From positions 81,260-145,259 of the forward strand of contig JAMWET010001907.1 of the NCBI GenBank assembly GCA_024036415.1: a stretch of 64,000 nucleotides of DNA, in the 5' to 3' direction. Below the pieces are notes generated by a model. The model worked only from the letters and a program-made list of their open reading frames with translations, made no database searches and was not told where the DNA came from. A program made the translations under genes and the position numbers. Below are positions 46,590-58,739 of the stretch, piece by piece. Each line of letters begins with the position of its first letter. Positions within the stretch are counted from its first letter, which is position 1. The stretch comes from Prochilodus magdalenae (lineage: Eukaryota > Chordata > Actinopteri > Characiformes > Prochilodontidae).

Positions 46590-47075
46590 CCTGTGACTGA
46601 AATGTACCTAATAGCATGTAACACCTCCACAAGCACCAGTAACAGCTGTGATTGGATTTGGCCTGGACCGGACAAGTTTCTGGATGCAGACCACATCAGT
46701 GTTCAGCCACTCGTTCATCAAGGAACTGTGCAGTTGGTGCAGATTTGGTGGATGCCTTCCCTGGCACAATTCAGAGGTCCCTGTAGACTTGGATTTTAGC
46801 CACTGCTGGTAGACCTGTATGACAGTACGCTTCCATACACCTACAGATTCAGCTACTTCCTTCACACTACGGTTTTTGACACGCCCACATTTTTAGCCAA
46901 TCATAAACATCTGCTTTGGAGCCATTTTCCACACATGGAACAAGACATTTACTGCACTGTAGCACCTCTTCTCAATCTATGGATCCCATCACTCACACCC
47001 CGCAGGTATTTATAAACCCATCATCCTTGTGCAGCGCCATCTGCAGGAGCCTGAAGTTACTACCAGCTTAAACAC
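46590..47075 (-). mobile_element. Tc1-like element (family C), deleted copy
   Basis: The minus frame MKEVAESVGVWKRTVIQVYQ, then QWLKSKSTG, is the transposase N-terminal DNA-binding region. Ends at ACCTGTGACTGAAATGTACC and CAGGAGCCTGAAGTTACTAC. The catalytic part is gone. Confidence 0.75.
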
Positions 47076-47079
47076 GCAG

Positions 47080-47900
47080 TGTGACTCACACGCAGTAATT
47101 AGTAGGTAATAAAATAAAAGATAATGAAAACAAACAATAATAATGGGTAATAATAACAATAACCTGTAAATAAATTCAACTTTGAAGGATAATTTAAAGT
47201 TTCCAATAACTAATTAGCAACTTTTACAGTAGAGGTGGGTAATACTAAGTAGTTAGATCATCTTACTTCATGTTAATTTATCTTGACTTACTATTTATTA
47301 ATAACTACAAAAAATTAATGCATGCAATTAAGCTTGTGTAAAAAATATTTCTCCTTTATAAAACCAACCAGCCAATGATACAATGACTCATGTTGCCGCA
47401 TCACTCAAGCCACCAAGTTATATACCTCACGATAAGTCATACCGTGTCCAAGTGCACTCAAACAAGGGTTCTGAGTGGCTGTTCGTTTTGCATAAGCCTA
47501 CTGACATGGCCACACCCACATTTTATTTCACTGGCCACTTATAGACTTGGTGATGAGTTTACGTGCCTTACGTTTCGCCAGTGCAAACTTCATGAGTGAA
47601 ACTCAAATTTCTGATTGGCTGCTGGCACCATCTATTCAAATACTGGACGTGTCTTGTTCCCATTCGCCATCAGTGACTCACCATCACCATTTCTCCCAGG
47701 CTACATTCCCCTATGTGTTCAGCTGAAGCTGTGTTATGTTGTATTTGCCAGCCTTGAATATTGGGGCTTATACAAGGACGTTAAAACTTTCAATACGCAT
47801 ATATACAGTATGTATATGAGCTTAATGAAGTGTGACCTCACTGGGAGAGACATTATCTTGATGAAGTTTTATTTGGGCTATTTGGGTGACTATTAGAGTG
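47080..47900. other. Non-coding sequence of veph1 intron 1
   Basis: AT-rich with no recognised element. Confidence 0.35.
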
Positions 47901-47904
47901 GTCA

Positions 47905-48142
47905 TTAGAGTGGTTGGTGTAGCCCAGTGGATAACACCACTACCCACTACCCACCAGGGAGTCACCACCACATGTAGGAGACTGGGGATCAAATCCCGGT
48001 ATTGATGACTACACTGTGCTACACCAATAAGAGTTCTTGGGCAAGACTCCTAACACTACATTGGCCCACCTGTAATATGATCAACCTTGTAAGTCGCTCT
48101 GGATAAGAGCGTCAGCTTAATGCCATAAATGTAAACGTAATG
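47905..48142 (+). mobile_element. tRNA-derived SINE (type 1), full length
   Basis: TTGGTGTAGCCCAGTGGATA at the 5' end (A-box-like), GGGATCAAATCCCGGT in the B box region, and the AAGTCGCTCTGGATAAGAGC tail ending in TAAATGTAAA words. Confidence 0.85.
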
Positions 48143-48144
48143 TA

Positions 48145-49480
48145 AACATAAATGTAAAAGTTGTAGTGTTTGTTAGCCACATTAGCATAACTCCAGTTCT
48201 AAACTAAAGGCACAAGAAGCAGGACTTCAAACGTGTCTTGGTTGATTGACTACGTCTGGGATAGGTGAGAAAGTGTGCATATGATCCAGCTGAGTGTTAA
48301 TTGTATGCTTTGGAAAGTAGAGTATGTAGAGGTGGTCAGGTGTAGAGTTAGGTATGCGGCTGTAAACAGTAGATGCATATGTGATAGTGTACAGTGCAGG
48401 TAGTGAGAATAGCAGCCCAATGTTCAGGTAAACATCCATAAGATTAACTATAAAATTAATTATGGAATTCTGTCTGTATGCAGCACAGTGAGGGTTTTAT
48501 AAGCAGGGCATCTGCACTGGAGTGGCTGTGCTGCTTTACGCTCTTGATGAAATGCATGAGGATACGGAAAAGAGGCCACTGCGAGCGAGACGGACTGAGA
48601 GAGGCAGAGTGAGAGACAGAGAGGGGAGAGGGAGCGAGATGCTTTTTCTTTTAGCAGCATTATCCGGAGGAGCATACCCATGAGACGCTGGAAGTGCCAA
48701 TATCTGTCACCACAAAAGCCGCTAGGAACAAAGAGACAGGCTCAGGCAGAATAGCAGCTGCGTTCAGCGCAAGCTCAGGGAGATAAACATGTACTTATTT
48801 ACTTATTCAAGTGGGTCATATATGTTTCCTTCTCCACCCTCAGACCATGCCAACCCGGGACTCCGGATTTCGGATTTCTTCTAGATTATGCAGGAGATGC
48901 TCCTCGCCTGGCTATTGCATACCAAGAGAGAGTTCACCCAGCTGAAAGATGCCTGATGTAAAAGTTCTGGAGTGACATATTACATGGGTAGCTTGTCACA
49001 AGTCGTTACTTCAACCACCGTAGGAAAAAAAAAATCCCAGCACGAGGACCGGCTGAATAGCTGGAATATCTGAAACACAGCCATTGTGGGATTAGCTCTG
49101 AGTTTACCAGCAGAGGTTTAAGGGGACACAAAAGCCTTTGCTGTTGCAATTCCCACAAAAACTGGCTGGAGAGTTGCAGCAGTTTCTTAATGGTGGGGTT
49201 TAAGTGAGGCTTTCTAAGAATTTCCCAACACTGTGAAGTTCATTTTTACGTGGCTGTTTTCCAGCCTCTCTTTAGACCATAGAATTAAACTGGCTGCTTT
49301 GGTCACTGAGCCCTTAGATGGAAATTCCTCCAATTACGCAACACTCCTGTGTAGTTCAGAGGTTGAGATGTAAACATGGTGTGAAGGGAGTGATAGGTGT
49401 GAAAGGGTTACTGTAGAGAAACGTTCAGATTTTGCTGATAGATGCCGCAGGTAACCGTAACCACTAAAGGTGCCACAATG
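48145..49480. other. Non-coding sequence of veph1 intron 1
   Basis: A GA-rich patch lies at 48595-48640. No gene or transposon recognised. Confidence 0.35.
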
Positions 49481-49487
49481 CATATAC

Positions 49488-49856
49488 ACTCATCATCAAA
49501 AAACAGGTAGCACAAATAGCTACATTTGGAAGAAACTTGGTGGGTAGGTTTGACATTGTGAGACATGTCAATGATTCAGGTTTCAGGCTCAGCCGCTCAT
49601 GTGACATAGACAAAGACAGGCCTTACCATTGTACCTGACTGACCCAACAGCCACAACTGAGAACATTCAGTGAGCAGTGATGCCTCCATGAGTCAATCTG
49701 GCAGACTGCTGCACAATGCAGGACTACATGCACACAGGTTGTTACAACAACTGCCCCTAATACCACATCAGCGTCACCATAGACTGCAATGGTGTTGTGC
49801 CAGACTGTCATGGAGTGTCTCAGAATGGCAGCAGGTCATCTTGGTCACAGAGCCGA
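49488..49856 (+). mobile_element. Tc1-like family B, 5' part
   Basis: ACTCATCATCAAAAAACAGG start, GAAACTTGGTGGGTAGGTTT, then CAGAATGGCAGCAGGTCATC, where it is cut off next to the tandem repeat. Confidence 0.72.
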
Positions 49857-49862
49857 TTCCCT

Positions 49863-50485
49863 AACCCCCAAGCTAAGGCTGCCCAACCTTCAGCCCTTGA
49901 CTGTCAAACCTCTAGGCCTTTACCCAAGCTTCTAGCCCACAACTGCCTACTTCTAGCTGCCCAACCTTCAGGCCCCGACTGCTCAACTTCCAGTCTACGA
50001 CTGCCCAACCTCCACCCATGACTGCTCAACCTCCACCCATGAATGCCCAACCTCCACCCATGACTGCCTAACCTCCAGCCCATGACTGCCCAACCTCCAG
50101 CACAAGATTGCCCAACTTCTTATCCATTTCTGCCCAACCTGCAGTCAAAAACTGTCCAACCTCTAGCACACAACTGCCTATCCTCTAGCCCATGCCTGCC
50201 CAACTTCCAACCCACGACTGCCCAACCTCTACCCTACATCTGCTCAACTCTTCAACCTTCAGCCCACAACTGCCTATCCTCTAGCCCATGCCTGCCCAAC
50301 TTCCAACCCACGACTGCCCAACCTCTACCCTACATCTGCTCAACTCTTCAACCTTCAGCCCACAACTGCCTAACCTCTAGCCCATGGCTGCCAAACTTCC
50401 AGCCCATAACTGCCCAACCTCCATCCTACAACTGCCTAACCTCTAGCCCATAACTGCCCAACCTCCATCCTCCAACCTCCAGCTC
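49863..50485. repeat. CCAACCTC minisatellite with a 96-bp higher-order unit
   Basis: Degenerate tandem units of about 20-22 bases built on CTGCCCAACCTCCAGCCCAT. Between about 50165 and 50380 a 96-base block is repeated (the phrase ACAACTGCCTA recurs at 96-base steps). The 123-codon plus frame is an artefact. The array is about 230 bases from veph1 exon 1. Confidence 0.9.
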
Positions 50486-50648
50486 TGAAAAACAGTTTAC
50501 ATCTTAACCAATGAATTATGTGGAAATCTTGAGACTGATATATGTAAATGAACTCTGTTGTAATTGGCTGTTCTATGTGATACTTTGTTCAAAAAGCACT
50601 GAAACACTCCCTAGAACTTCAGTGTGAATGGGCGGAGCTAAACTGCTA

Positions 50649-50867
<219 letters not shown>

Positions 50868-50989
50868 TTAGGAATGGCCAGACCGCCCCCAGTGCGCCGC
50901 GTTGCCACAGTGACCCGACATGCTCCCAGAGGTGGAGGGGTATGTGCCAAGTGCACACACATCAGCCTTCGAAACACTCACACTGAGAA

Positions 50990-50993
50990 AGAA

Positions 50994-51047
<54 letters not shown>
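50990..51047. repeat. GA microsatellite
   Basis: A (GA)n run upstream of veph1 coding exon 1, with more GA-rich sequence at 51105-51170. Confidence 0.9.
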
Positions 51048-51049
<2 letters not shown>

Positions 51050-51258
51050 ATGACCTGATAATGCTGAAGGTAGAGGAGACTGTGCTAGCATCAGCCTGAA
51101 AACTACAGAGAGAGAGAGAGAAGAGAACAGGAAAGAGAGAGAGCACACAAGAGAGGGAGGGACAGGGGGAGACTTAACGCTTGAGACACTGTATTATGAT
51201 TTAATGATGCAGATACATGGAGAGTCTGTAACCTGAAACACTAAACATATTTTTTCAA

Positions 51259-52085
51259 ACCAGCTGCACCCAGAAGGAGGTGTGGGGTTGCAGTGCTGTT
51301 GGGAAGGAAGATAAAGGTTACCAGGATCAATAAATGATACATAGACTGATATGATCAATACTTATTGAGCTACACATACAGAAGTCTGTCTCTCAGTATG
51401 GTTGTTTGCTAACCCAACATGCCAGGCAATTCGGCGTGGAGTTTTAGACAGTCCTGATGGTGCGGGGCCAGTTGTGGGCTGGAGGTTAGGGAACCAGCCT
51501 TGTGACCACAGCAGAGAGTTGCCGGTTCAATTCCCCGAACTGACAGTAACAACTTGAGCAAGGCACTTAACTCCCAACTGCTCCCTGAGCACTGTGGATA
51601 GGGCTACCCACCGCTCTTGGCAAGTGTGCTCACAGTTCCTGTAGATGGTGCAGAAGGGGTAGAGGTGGAGTGACACCAGGCCTTCTGGACCTGGGACCCG
51701 TGACAACAAACCGTTCCTCTTGGTACTGACCACGGTGCTTTGGTCGTCTCCACCGAAACAAAAGCGGGACTCTGAAGATCACTCCATGAAAGCCGGGCAC
51801 AACAGTTTTGCTTTGGTGATGCTGACATAGTCCTGTGTCATGCAGCCATCTGCCAATGATACTGGCACTAACAGGATGACTCACTGAGGACATCACGGCT
51901 CATTGAATATCCACAATCGTGGCTGTTGGGCCGGTCCGATATGGAGATAAGACCTGTCCTTGCTTACATCCCTTGAATCATTGGCATGTCTCACAATGTC
52001 AAACCTACCCACCAAGTTTCATTCCCGTCAGTTGGTTCCCTCTGGGTGCAGCTATTTGTGCGACCGTTCTTTTGACGATGAGTAT
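51259..52085 (-). mobile_element. Tc1-like transposon (family B) carrying a SINE
   Basis: CCAGCTGCACCCAGAAGGAG to GACCGTTCTTTTGACGATGA. The transposase region is broken and interrupted by a tRNA-derived SINE at 51453-51640. Confidence 0.78.
51453..51640 (+). mobile_element. tRNA-derived SINE (type 2) inside a Tc1 element
   Basis: GGGCTGGAGGTTAGGGAACC, B box GGTTCAATTCC and AGCAAGGCACTTAACTCCCA match the copy at 55479. It is 3'-truncated. Confidence 0.8.
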
Positions 52086-52089
52086 GGAT

Positions 52090-52510
52090 CTATTGTTGAT
52101 CCTGAAATAGACAGCAGTGAATGGCCGACGAGGAAATGAGGCAGTACCGGCAGACAGAAATAACTGCTTGAACATTCAACCTTGAACGAAGGCTGACAGA
52201 AATAACTGCCATTCCAGAACCAACCAGCGTGAAGTTGCAGGGCACTGGACTGTGAACATCCAAGATTCAACAATCCCCACACTGTCCCCTCATGCCCAGA
52301 CCTTTTCTGTTAATCTGTGATGAGTTAAACTCCAGCCGCTAGGAATCTGGGATTCATTAAAGGCCTTCACACCTCAGCCGTGCAGCTGCCAACACACACG
52401 GACTCGCAGAAGTGAGAAACTGTCACCAGAAATAAGAATCGCTGGTGCTGAATACGTCTGCCTAGTGTTCTGAGTAATTAACCTTCAGTGACCTCAACTG
52501 TGGTCAACCA
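52090..52510. other. Non-coding sequence
   Basis: No recognised feature between the family B copy and the family G remnant. Confidence 0.35.
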
Positions 52511-52519
52511 CAAGACTTT

Positions 52520-53420
52520 TTAACTTAACACGTGGGCCCACTGCACCGCAGAAACATTTTGGGCTGATCTCTTTCTTTAGCGTACACCACAGGAGTTGGG
52601 TCAGTCTGAGGCCAGACAACCACACCACCCATCTGCACCTTGTCATTTCTGAGCACTAGGCTTTTAGACCAGTATGCAAAAGGACACTGAAGAGACAGGA
52701 TCGCCATTCTCCTCCTTTCCTTGTGAAGACACAAGATGAGGTACAGTTGGGCCTGGAGGCATACAGGTTCCATACACCTTCCTGCAGACCATTGGCCCAC
52801 ATATGCTACAGGCCCAGTAGATCTTGCACGCAGCTAGGGTGCCAAAGCTGGTGTCCCATAAATGGTCAATTGGTGATAAATCTGGCAACCGGGCAGGCCA
52901 TGGAAGTGTTGCAACCTGGCTGAGACATTTCTGGGAGACCCTTGCCCTGTGTGGGCCAGCATTGTACCGCCGAAAAATGCCAGATGGAAGCCTAGCAATG
53001 TGGTCGGAAGATGTCCTGCACATATCGCTGAGCTGTTCGTGTCCCTCGCACCATTACCGTGGGTGACCGACCGGCGTGACGCCGGCAGTTGGGCCAGTGT
53101 GTCGCTCCACGGCAAAAGCTGTACTGAAGCGCTTACCATGAGGCCTCTATACTCTAACCCAACTGTCGGCAGATCCCAAACAGAATCTGGATTCTCCTTC
53201 ATGACACCAAAGCAAAACGAAGGCGACAGTGGCTGGGTGGCGACGGCAGGACTTGTAATGGGGGCCTAGACACCAAATTCTCTTCTCCTAAGTGCCTGGA
53301 AACGGTCCGGTCACAGACAGGGGTGTGTAATGATGTGACACCATCCTGTGTTTGGGTGGTGGATAAGGAAACTGTGGGGGCTGCTCGCTTGTGGTCGTGG
53401 GCAGATCAAGTGAGCTGTAA
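52520..53420 (-). mobile_element. Tc1-like element remnant (family G)
   Basis: The minus frame has GIFRRYNAGPHRARVSQKCL and LPWPARLPDLSPIDHLWD, the DDE region and the typical PARSPDLSPIEHLWD block of Tc1 transposases. The QDNA catalytic motif is changed to RYNA, and the rest is frameshifted. Confidence 0.78.
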
Positions 53421-53424
53421 CCAT

Positions 53425-53925
53425 TTACATATCTGCCTGAGACAAGACTGCATGGCAGGTTTTGCAAGAATCTGGCATTTTCTGTTTAGGTATTAGCTAT
53501 TTTCTTGTCATTCGGTGCACATAAAAAAATGGACACAATAGGAGGTCTTGTTCCAACAACAACAAGCACAGAAAGCATAGAGCAGGATAGAGCGAGATCA
53601 TATCTCCAGATGAGTGTACAGTATCTGTGCCCAGACATCACTTCTTTGCGAGTGGGGGGTTCCAGAATGTTTGTGGTGGGCTGAGGTCCAGCAGAAACCT
53701 GCATTTTGTTGATTTCATCAGCTCCACTGACCATGTACGAGCACTTTGTAGGAGCACTGGAGTCCATCTGTCCACCATGTTCTCCAATGGTCAGGACCCC
53801 CACAGGACCACCAAGAAGTATTGTTAGTTTTTGGTCCCTCTTGTCAAACTAAAGTCAAAGTTGCTTCACAGTCTGTGTTGGTTATCCTCTAGTCCATGGG
53901 CGGATCTACCGGGCTGGCATAGGGT
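53425..53925. other. Non-coding sequence
   Basis: 53640-53830 holds wording (CATCAGCTCCACTGACCATG, AATGGTCAGGACCCCCACAG) that partly recurs at 41845-41925, so it is probably another interspersed repeat. Confidence 0.4.
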
Positions 53926-53927
53926 GG

Positions 53928-54287
53928 GACTCATCACTCAGTGATGAGTCCTGCTTTAGTCTTGCTGGAGACGACAAACGGCCTGGTGTCACTCCACCTC
54001 CACCCCTACCGCACCACCTGCAGGAACGATGTGAGGATATTCAAGCTGCATGGGATGGATCATCACAGGACACCATTAGGAACCTCTACAACCCCATGCT
54101 GAGACATCTGGCATGTTGGGACACCACACTGAAAAACACTACTTCTAGCTCATTAAATATTACACACATCAGTCTAAATGTATCATCATTTATTGTTCCT
54201 GGTAACCTTTATCTTCCTTCCCAACACCACTGCAGTCCCACAGTTCCACAGGTGGGTACGACTATTCCTTTCATGATGAGTGTATAT
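53928..54287 (+). mobile_element. Tc1-like family B, 3' part
   Basis: GTGATGAGTCCTGCTTTAGT, CTGCAGGAACGATGTGAGGA, through to TACGACTATTCCTTTCATGA. Confidence 0.75.
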
Positions 54288-54289
54288 GG

Positions 54290-54765
54290 TGTTTCTGGCC
54301 CACTAAATCTACTACCTCCACCTTAGTACAGGCCCACGGATCACTAGAACATGCCTTATGGCCTACAAGCTGAGAAGGTTGGTTGCAACCCACGCTCATA
54401 CACCACCACATCCGCATCTCCACAGTGCTGAGAATGATCCACCACCCACATAATACCTGCTCTGTGGTGGTCTAAACAACCTATGCAGAGAAACAGATGG
54501 ACTCGAGTCTGTCACTGTAGAACTACAAAGTGCTCCTATATGGCAACAGGGGTAGTTATAATGGACCGTGGGTGTGGATCCTATATTTGGCGGCAAGAAA
54601 AAGTGCAATTTTCATATTTTAGGCATTAATTTAATAATACAAGCTGTTTGGCTTAATAACTCAATGCCCGTCTGGCACACTGCATTCAGTAATGAGCCTT
54701 AAACCAGGAAATCAGCCAAAACAACCAGCCTGGAAGATAATTCATACCTATAAGTGAGGGGATAT
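54290..54765. other. Non-coding sequence
   Basis: No gene recognised. The CTACAAAGTGCTCCTATATG and CATAATACCTGCTCTGTGGT phrases are of interspersed-repeat type. Confidence 0.35.
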
Positions 54766-54768
54766 CGT

Positions 54769-54985
54769 GGGATGGAGGTTAGGGAACCAGACTTGTGACC
54801 GAAAGGTCACCCCTTTGATTCAATGAACTGACAGGGCATGGTTAGAGTGCCCTTGAGCAAGACACCTAGCCTCTAATTGCTCCATAGGTGCCATGGATTG
54901 GGCTTTCCACTGCTCCAAACAAGTGTGCTCACTGTGTGTTTACTAGTGTGTGTGTTCCATTTCACTGATGGGTTAAACGTGTTGG
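54769..54985 (+). mobile_element. tRNA-derived SINE (type 2), diverged
   Basis: GGATGGAGGTTAGGGAACCA, GCCCTTGAGCAAGACACCTA and TTCACTGATGGGTTAAA align with the copy at 55479; the B box is degraded. Confidence 0.75.
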
Positions 54986-54989
54986 ACGA

Positions 54990-55475
54990 ATTCCTCTGTG
55001 TCTGTATGTTGGAGTACGGGGCGCCCTTTGTGGGTGTGTCGGGAAAGCAGTCGTGAGGCCTAAAAAAGTGCGGTCTGCACAAGAGTTATTTTCCCCTTCA
55101 CCTTTATTTACACACCAACGAAGACAATAATTTACATATTTACATAGGTACTCGCACACACTCAGAGAAAATTCTGAGAAAAATAAAAGGAAAACAATAT
55201 TTTCCACTAACTAGAGGTGTTTAGATCTGATGACTGCCATCACTCATATGGATCTCGGTCTGTTTACTGTCTGTCCTGACAAGAGCCCCCCCCAGTACCC
55301 CAAATAACGCCACATATAACTGGGGTGCTAAACCATTAGTGGCTTGAGGTGATACTGAGTTCACAACCACAATTTGCTCTGTTCCACCAGACTTGTGACC
55401 GAAAGGTCCTGTGACCTGTTGACCTGAAAGCTCTGTTGCTCTGTCCTACCTGCTTTTTTTTGGGGGGGGGGTTGG
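54990..55475. other. Non-coding sequence with SINE scrap
   Basis: A small type 2 SINE piece (CAGACTTGTGACCGAAAGGT) lies at 55389-55410. No gene. Confidence 0.4.
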
Positions 55476-55478
55476 GGG

Positions 55479-55784
55479 TTGTCCTGGGCTGGAGGTTAGG
55501 GAAGCAGCCTTGTGACCGGAGAGTCGCCGGTTCGATTCCCCGAACAGACAGTAACGACTGACGTGCCCTTGAGCAAGGCACCTAACCCCCAACTGCTCGC
55601 CCGGGCACCGTGGATAGGGCTGCCCACCACTCCGGGTAAGTCTGCTCACTGCCCCCTAGTGTGTTGACTAGTGAGTGTGTATGTAGGTGTTTCACTTCAC
55701 GGATGGGTTAAATGCGGAGACTAAATTTCCCCACTGTGGGATCAACAAGGGATTAAACTCTTAAAATCTTTAAAAAAAAAAAAA
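55479..55784 (+). mobile_element. tRNA-derived SINE (type 2), full length
   Basis: About 300 bases: tRNA-like head with a perfect B box GGTTCGATTCC (55529-55539), a body, and a 3' end with AAATTTCCCCACTGTGGGAT, the LINE-type (L2/CR1) tail stem-loop, then an A-rich end. Confidence 0.88.
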
Positions 55785-55867
55785 TTTAAATCTCTGTTCT
55801 CCCCTTCTCTTCTACAGAGGTTGGATTCAGCCATGTACGTAAAGCTAAGGTGAACCCTTCAGTTTCC

Positions 55868-56075
55868 TTTATGGCATTTAGCTGACACTATTATCCAAAC
55901 TTACAAGGTTAATCATATTACAGATAGCCAATGTGGTGTTAGGAGTCTTGCCCAAGGACTCTTATTTGTGTAGCACAGTCCAGTCACCCAGACCAGGATC
56001 CAAACCCCAGTCTCTCCATGTGATGGTGACTCCCTGGCGGGTAGTGGTGTTATCCTCTGAGCTGCACCAACCGAC
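55868..56075 (-). mobile_element. tRNA-derived SINE (type 1), diverged
   Basis: TGGCATTTAGCTGACACTAT to GAGCTGCACCAACCG on the minus strand; the tail has a short deletion. Confidence 0.78.
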
Positions 56076-56079
56076 TTGC

Positions 56080-56680
56080 TGTTGTAATCACAATCAAAAT
56101 ACCTGAGTGCTATCATCCAAGAGGCCCCAGCCAGAATCCTGCCAGAGGGACCACATTGGTCAGGGCCGGCTCTGGCCTTCAGTCTAAGACAAGTCAGGAC
56201 AAGCCACTACCTATATAGCAGCCTCCCAGCGCTACCATTAATGCAATTCAGTTACACAGACTTCATTCGGAGAGTGAATGCGACAGAGACAAGGCAAAGC
56301 AAGGTCGAGATCTGTTCTGAGGTCAGGAGAGGTTAGATGTTCAGGCTTCATTGGACCATAGAGCCAATTCAGCAGTATGCCAATCACTGCACTGTATATG
56401 TCCCTAAGGGGGAAACCCAAGGTCGATATCCACCATAGATAAATGAAGCTGAATACATGCATGCTCATGAGCTTATTAATGCATCTTGCTGCCACTAATA
56501 GTTGGAGATGTCAATAATTAGCATTTAAGGTCATGAGCAAAGTCTGTTTAGTCCAATGCTCCAGAGGGTTTAATGGAGAAAAAGGTTCAACTGGAACTCA
56601 AACCACCGGACCCTCCTACAGTGCCCAAGAGACACTGTCCACCATTCAGTTTAATGCTACCTGCTACTGGCCAGTGCTGG
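56080..56680. other. Non-coding sequence
   Basis: No recognised feature. Confidence 0.35.
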
Positions 56681-56689
56681 CTCCTGTGA

Positions 56690-57180
56690 GCTTGTTGTGT
56701 CTGGTGTTCAACATAGAGCACTTCTGGTTGTACCACAACGGCCTACCCTGTGGCTTACATCATGCCACTGTGAGACTGAAGTGTGTTCTCATGGCATGGG
56801 TTGGGTCATGTCATTGATAGGTACCCACTGCTGGTGCCTGCTACATTTGCAGCCCTTCATGGATTACATGTACCCTCACACAGATGTGGTATTCCAGCAG
56901 GATAATGCACTGTTCCTTTAGACCCAAGTTTTTTTAGAATTGGTTTGAAGAGCATTCTGGAACGTTCTGGCGAATAGTGTGCCTGCACATTGCCAGACAT
57001 GAGCCCATTTGAGGCATTCACTATCATGCTTGGTTCATGAGCACGCTGACCAGTGTTCAACCTCACTCACAAGATAACACCCCACAACTTACATAGGTGT
57101 GGACGTTCCCAAGCCTTCTGGTGTTTAACAAGCACCTCTAGTGTTACCATCATGGCCTACCCTGTGGCTTACTTTACACC
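56690..57180 (+). mobile_element. Tc1-like element remnant (family H)
   Basis: The plus strand reads YPHTDVVFQQDNA (with the catalytic D of the DDE triad in QQDNA), then an in-frame stop and a broken helix. A phrase (GGCCTACCCTGTGGCTTAC) at about 56740 recurs at about 57148, so the locus is rearranged. Confidence 0.6.
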
Positions 57181-57289
57181 GTCAATGCGGCAGTGGTGTC
57201 AGAAGCGGGATAGCACCCCCCACCGCCCCCCCAAGGGTCTGCAGTGGAATGGTGCCTTAAGGAATTTAAGAGTGAGCCACAAGAGATGA

Positions 57290-58690
57290 AGGACACTTCC
57301 ACAGAGAAGATGGCTGAAGCTGGTACGGTAAGGCACAACGCTGGTGCTGTAAGTGAGCCTCGGCATAGGAGAACCCTGGCCAGTTAGCTACATACCGAAA
57401 GACTGCTTAACTAAACAACATGGCTACTTTGAGTATGGTATCCGGCTAGGGTTGCCTCCTGTCCACCTGGACAGCACACCTGGGCAGCCCACTTTGTCAG
57501 ATTCAATGTTTTCTCTAGAGATCAGAAAAGACAAGCAAGAAAACCATGTTGCTTGGTTATGCATTACCTCTGACTGCCTACCTCCCAATGACGCGTTTAG
57601 GCTCATTTAGGCCAATTTGGCCGAATTGGTGTTTTGGCATTAACCAATCATATATAGAGAGCTACCGCAAGTCAAGGCACCAGTCTAAAATAAAGAAGAG
57701 GACTATGATAATTTATGTCACCTTGCCATGAGCATGCTAACCAGTGTTCCCAAGCTGTTCACTGAGGTAACACCACTTCATAATCCATCTACACACCTGT
57801 ATCACATGACATTTGGTATGTCAGTGTACATTAACAGCCACAGCAGCATAAAACTAGGAGGGTTAGATGTTAACCAGCTTTGGCAACCCTATTTGAGCCA
57901 CTCCTTGCAACACTGCTCCCGAAATCTACCTGACTGCTAATTAGCTAGGCTTATTAGCTACATCAGATGCTGGATTGCCTGACCCTAACACACATACACT
58001 GTAAGAACTACAGTCCTTGGTGGGCGTTTAGAGCAACAAGGGCTTTAAAAGGTAGAATTGAATTGAGGCGGTTTACAGATGACGTATATCAAGTCTTGAT
58101 TTATGAGCCGTTATGATTTTATTGACAGCTCTTTAAAAAGATTGCATAAACAACAATACTTACTCCAGCACGCCATCTGAGAATGGTTTAGCTCTGAATT
58201 ATCTTTAACAGAAAGCAGACTCTGGGCTGGAATCGGACTCTCATTTCTCATCGGGGACTGACCCGAACCAAATAAGTGACGGCCATTCTTATGTACAGCA
58301 TCACTGAACACTTTCCCAAAGCTTTTGAGAGCTGCAGGCCTGGCCGTGCAGCCGGCCAATGAGGAGTAAGAGCAGCACAGGCAGCCAAAGGAGCGAGGCC
58401 CGCTGGCCAAGAGCACGGCTCCACTTTCCACTCTCTTTGAAGCATTCCAGGGCAACACATCGCTAGGATACCAGTGCAGGAATTCCCACTGGCCCGTAAG
58501 AGATCGAAGTACACAAGCGCAGCGTAAATGCAGCCCCTCTGGATTTATCGGTAAGAACAGTGCAGGCCCAGAGCGAGACGGGATCAGCTTTTACGGCTTT
58601 TTGCTAGGCCTGGAGGGAAACTGGGCTGCGGGGGGAGTTCAGGAGTTTATCATAAACGGCTTTATAAAATGCATAGATCCGGACAAAACA
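57290..58690. other. Non-repetitive stretch upstream of veph1
   Basis: No transposon recognised. 58250-58640 is relatively GC-rich. It lies upstream of veph1 in transcription and could contain a 5' exon or promoter, but no splice-supported exon was found. Confidence 0.3.
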
Positions 58691-58696
58691 CAGATA

Positions 58697-58726
58697 TACA
58701 CTACCAGTCAAAAGTTTGGACACACC
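58697..58726 (+). mobile_element. Tc1-type terminal repeat fragment
   Basis: TACACTACCAGTCAAAAGTT, then TGGACACAC, is a widespread fish Tc1 inverted-repeat end. The matching other end was not found nearby. Confidence 0.55.
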
Positions 58727-58739
58727 CATCCAAATTGAT

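Noticed and set aside
50082..50453. 123-codon proline-rich frame near veph1 exon 1
   Set aside because: It is a translation of the CCAACCTC minisatellite and lacks splice or start context.
58111..58514. Two overlapping minus frames of 115 and 88 codons as a gene upstream of veph1
   Set aside because: No family resemblance, no splice or promoter support, and both are of a length expected by chance in GC-richer sequence.
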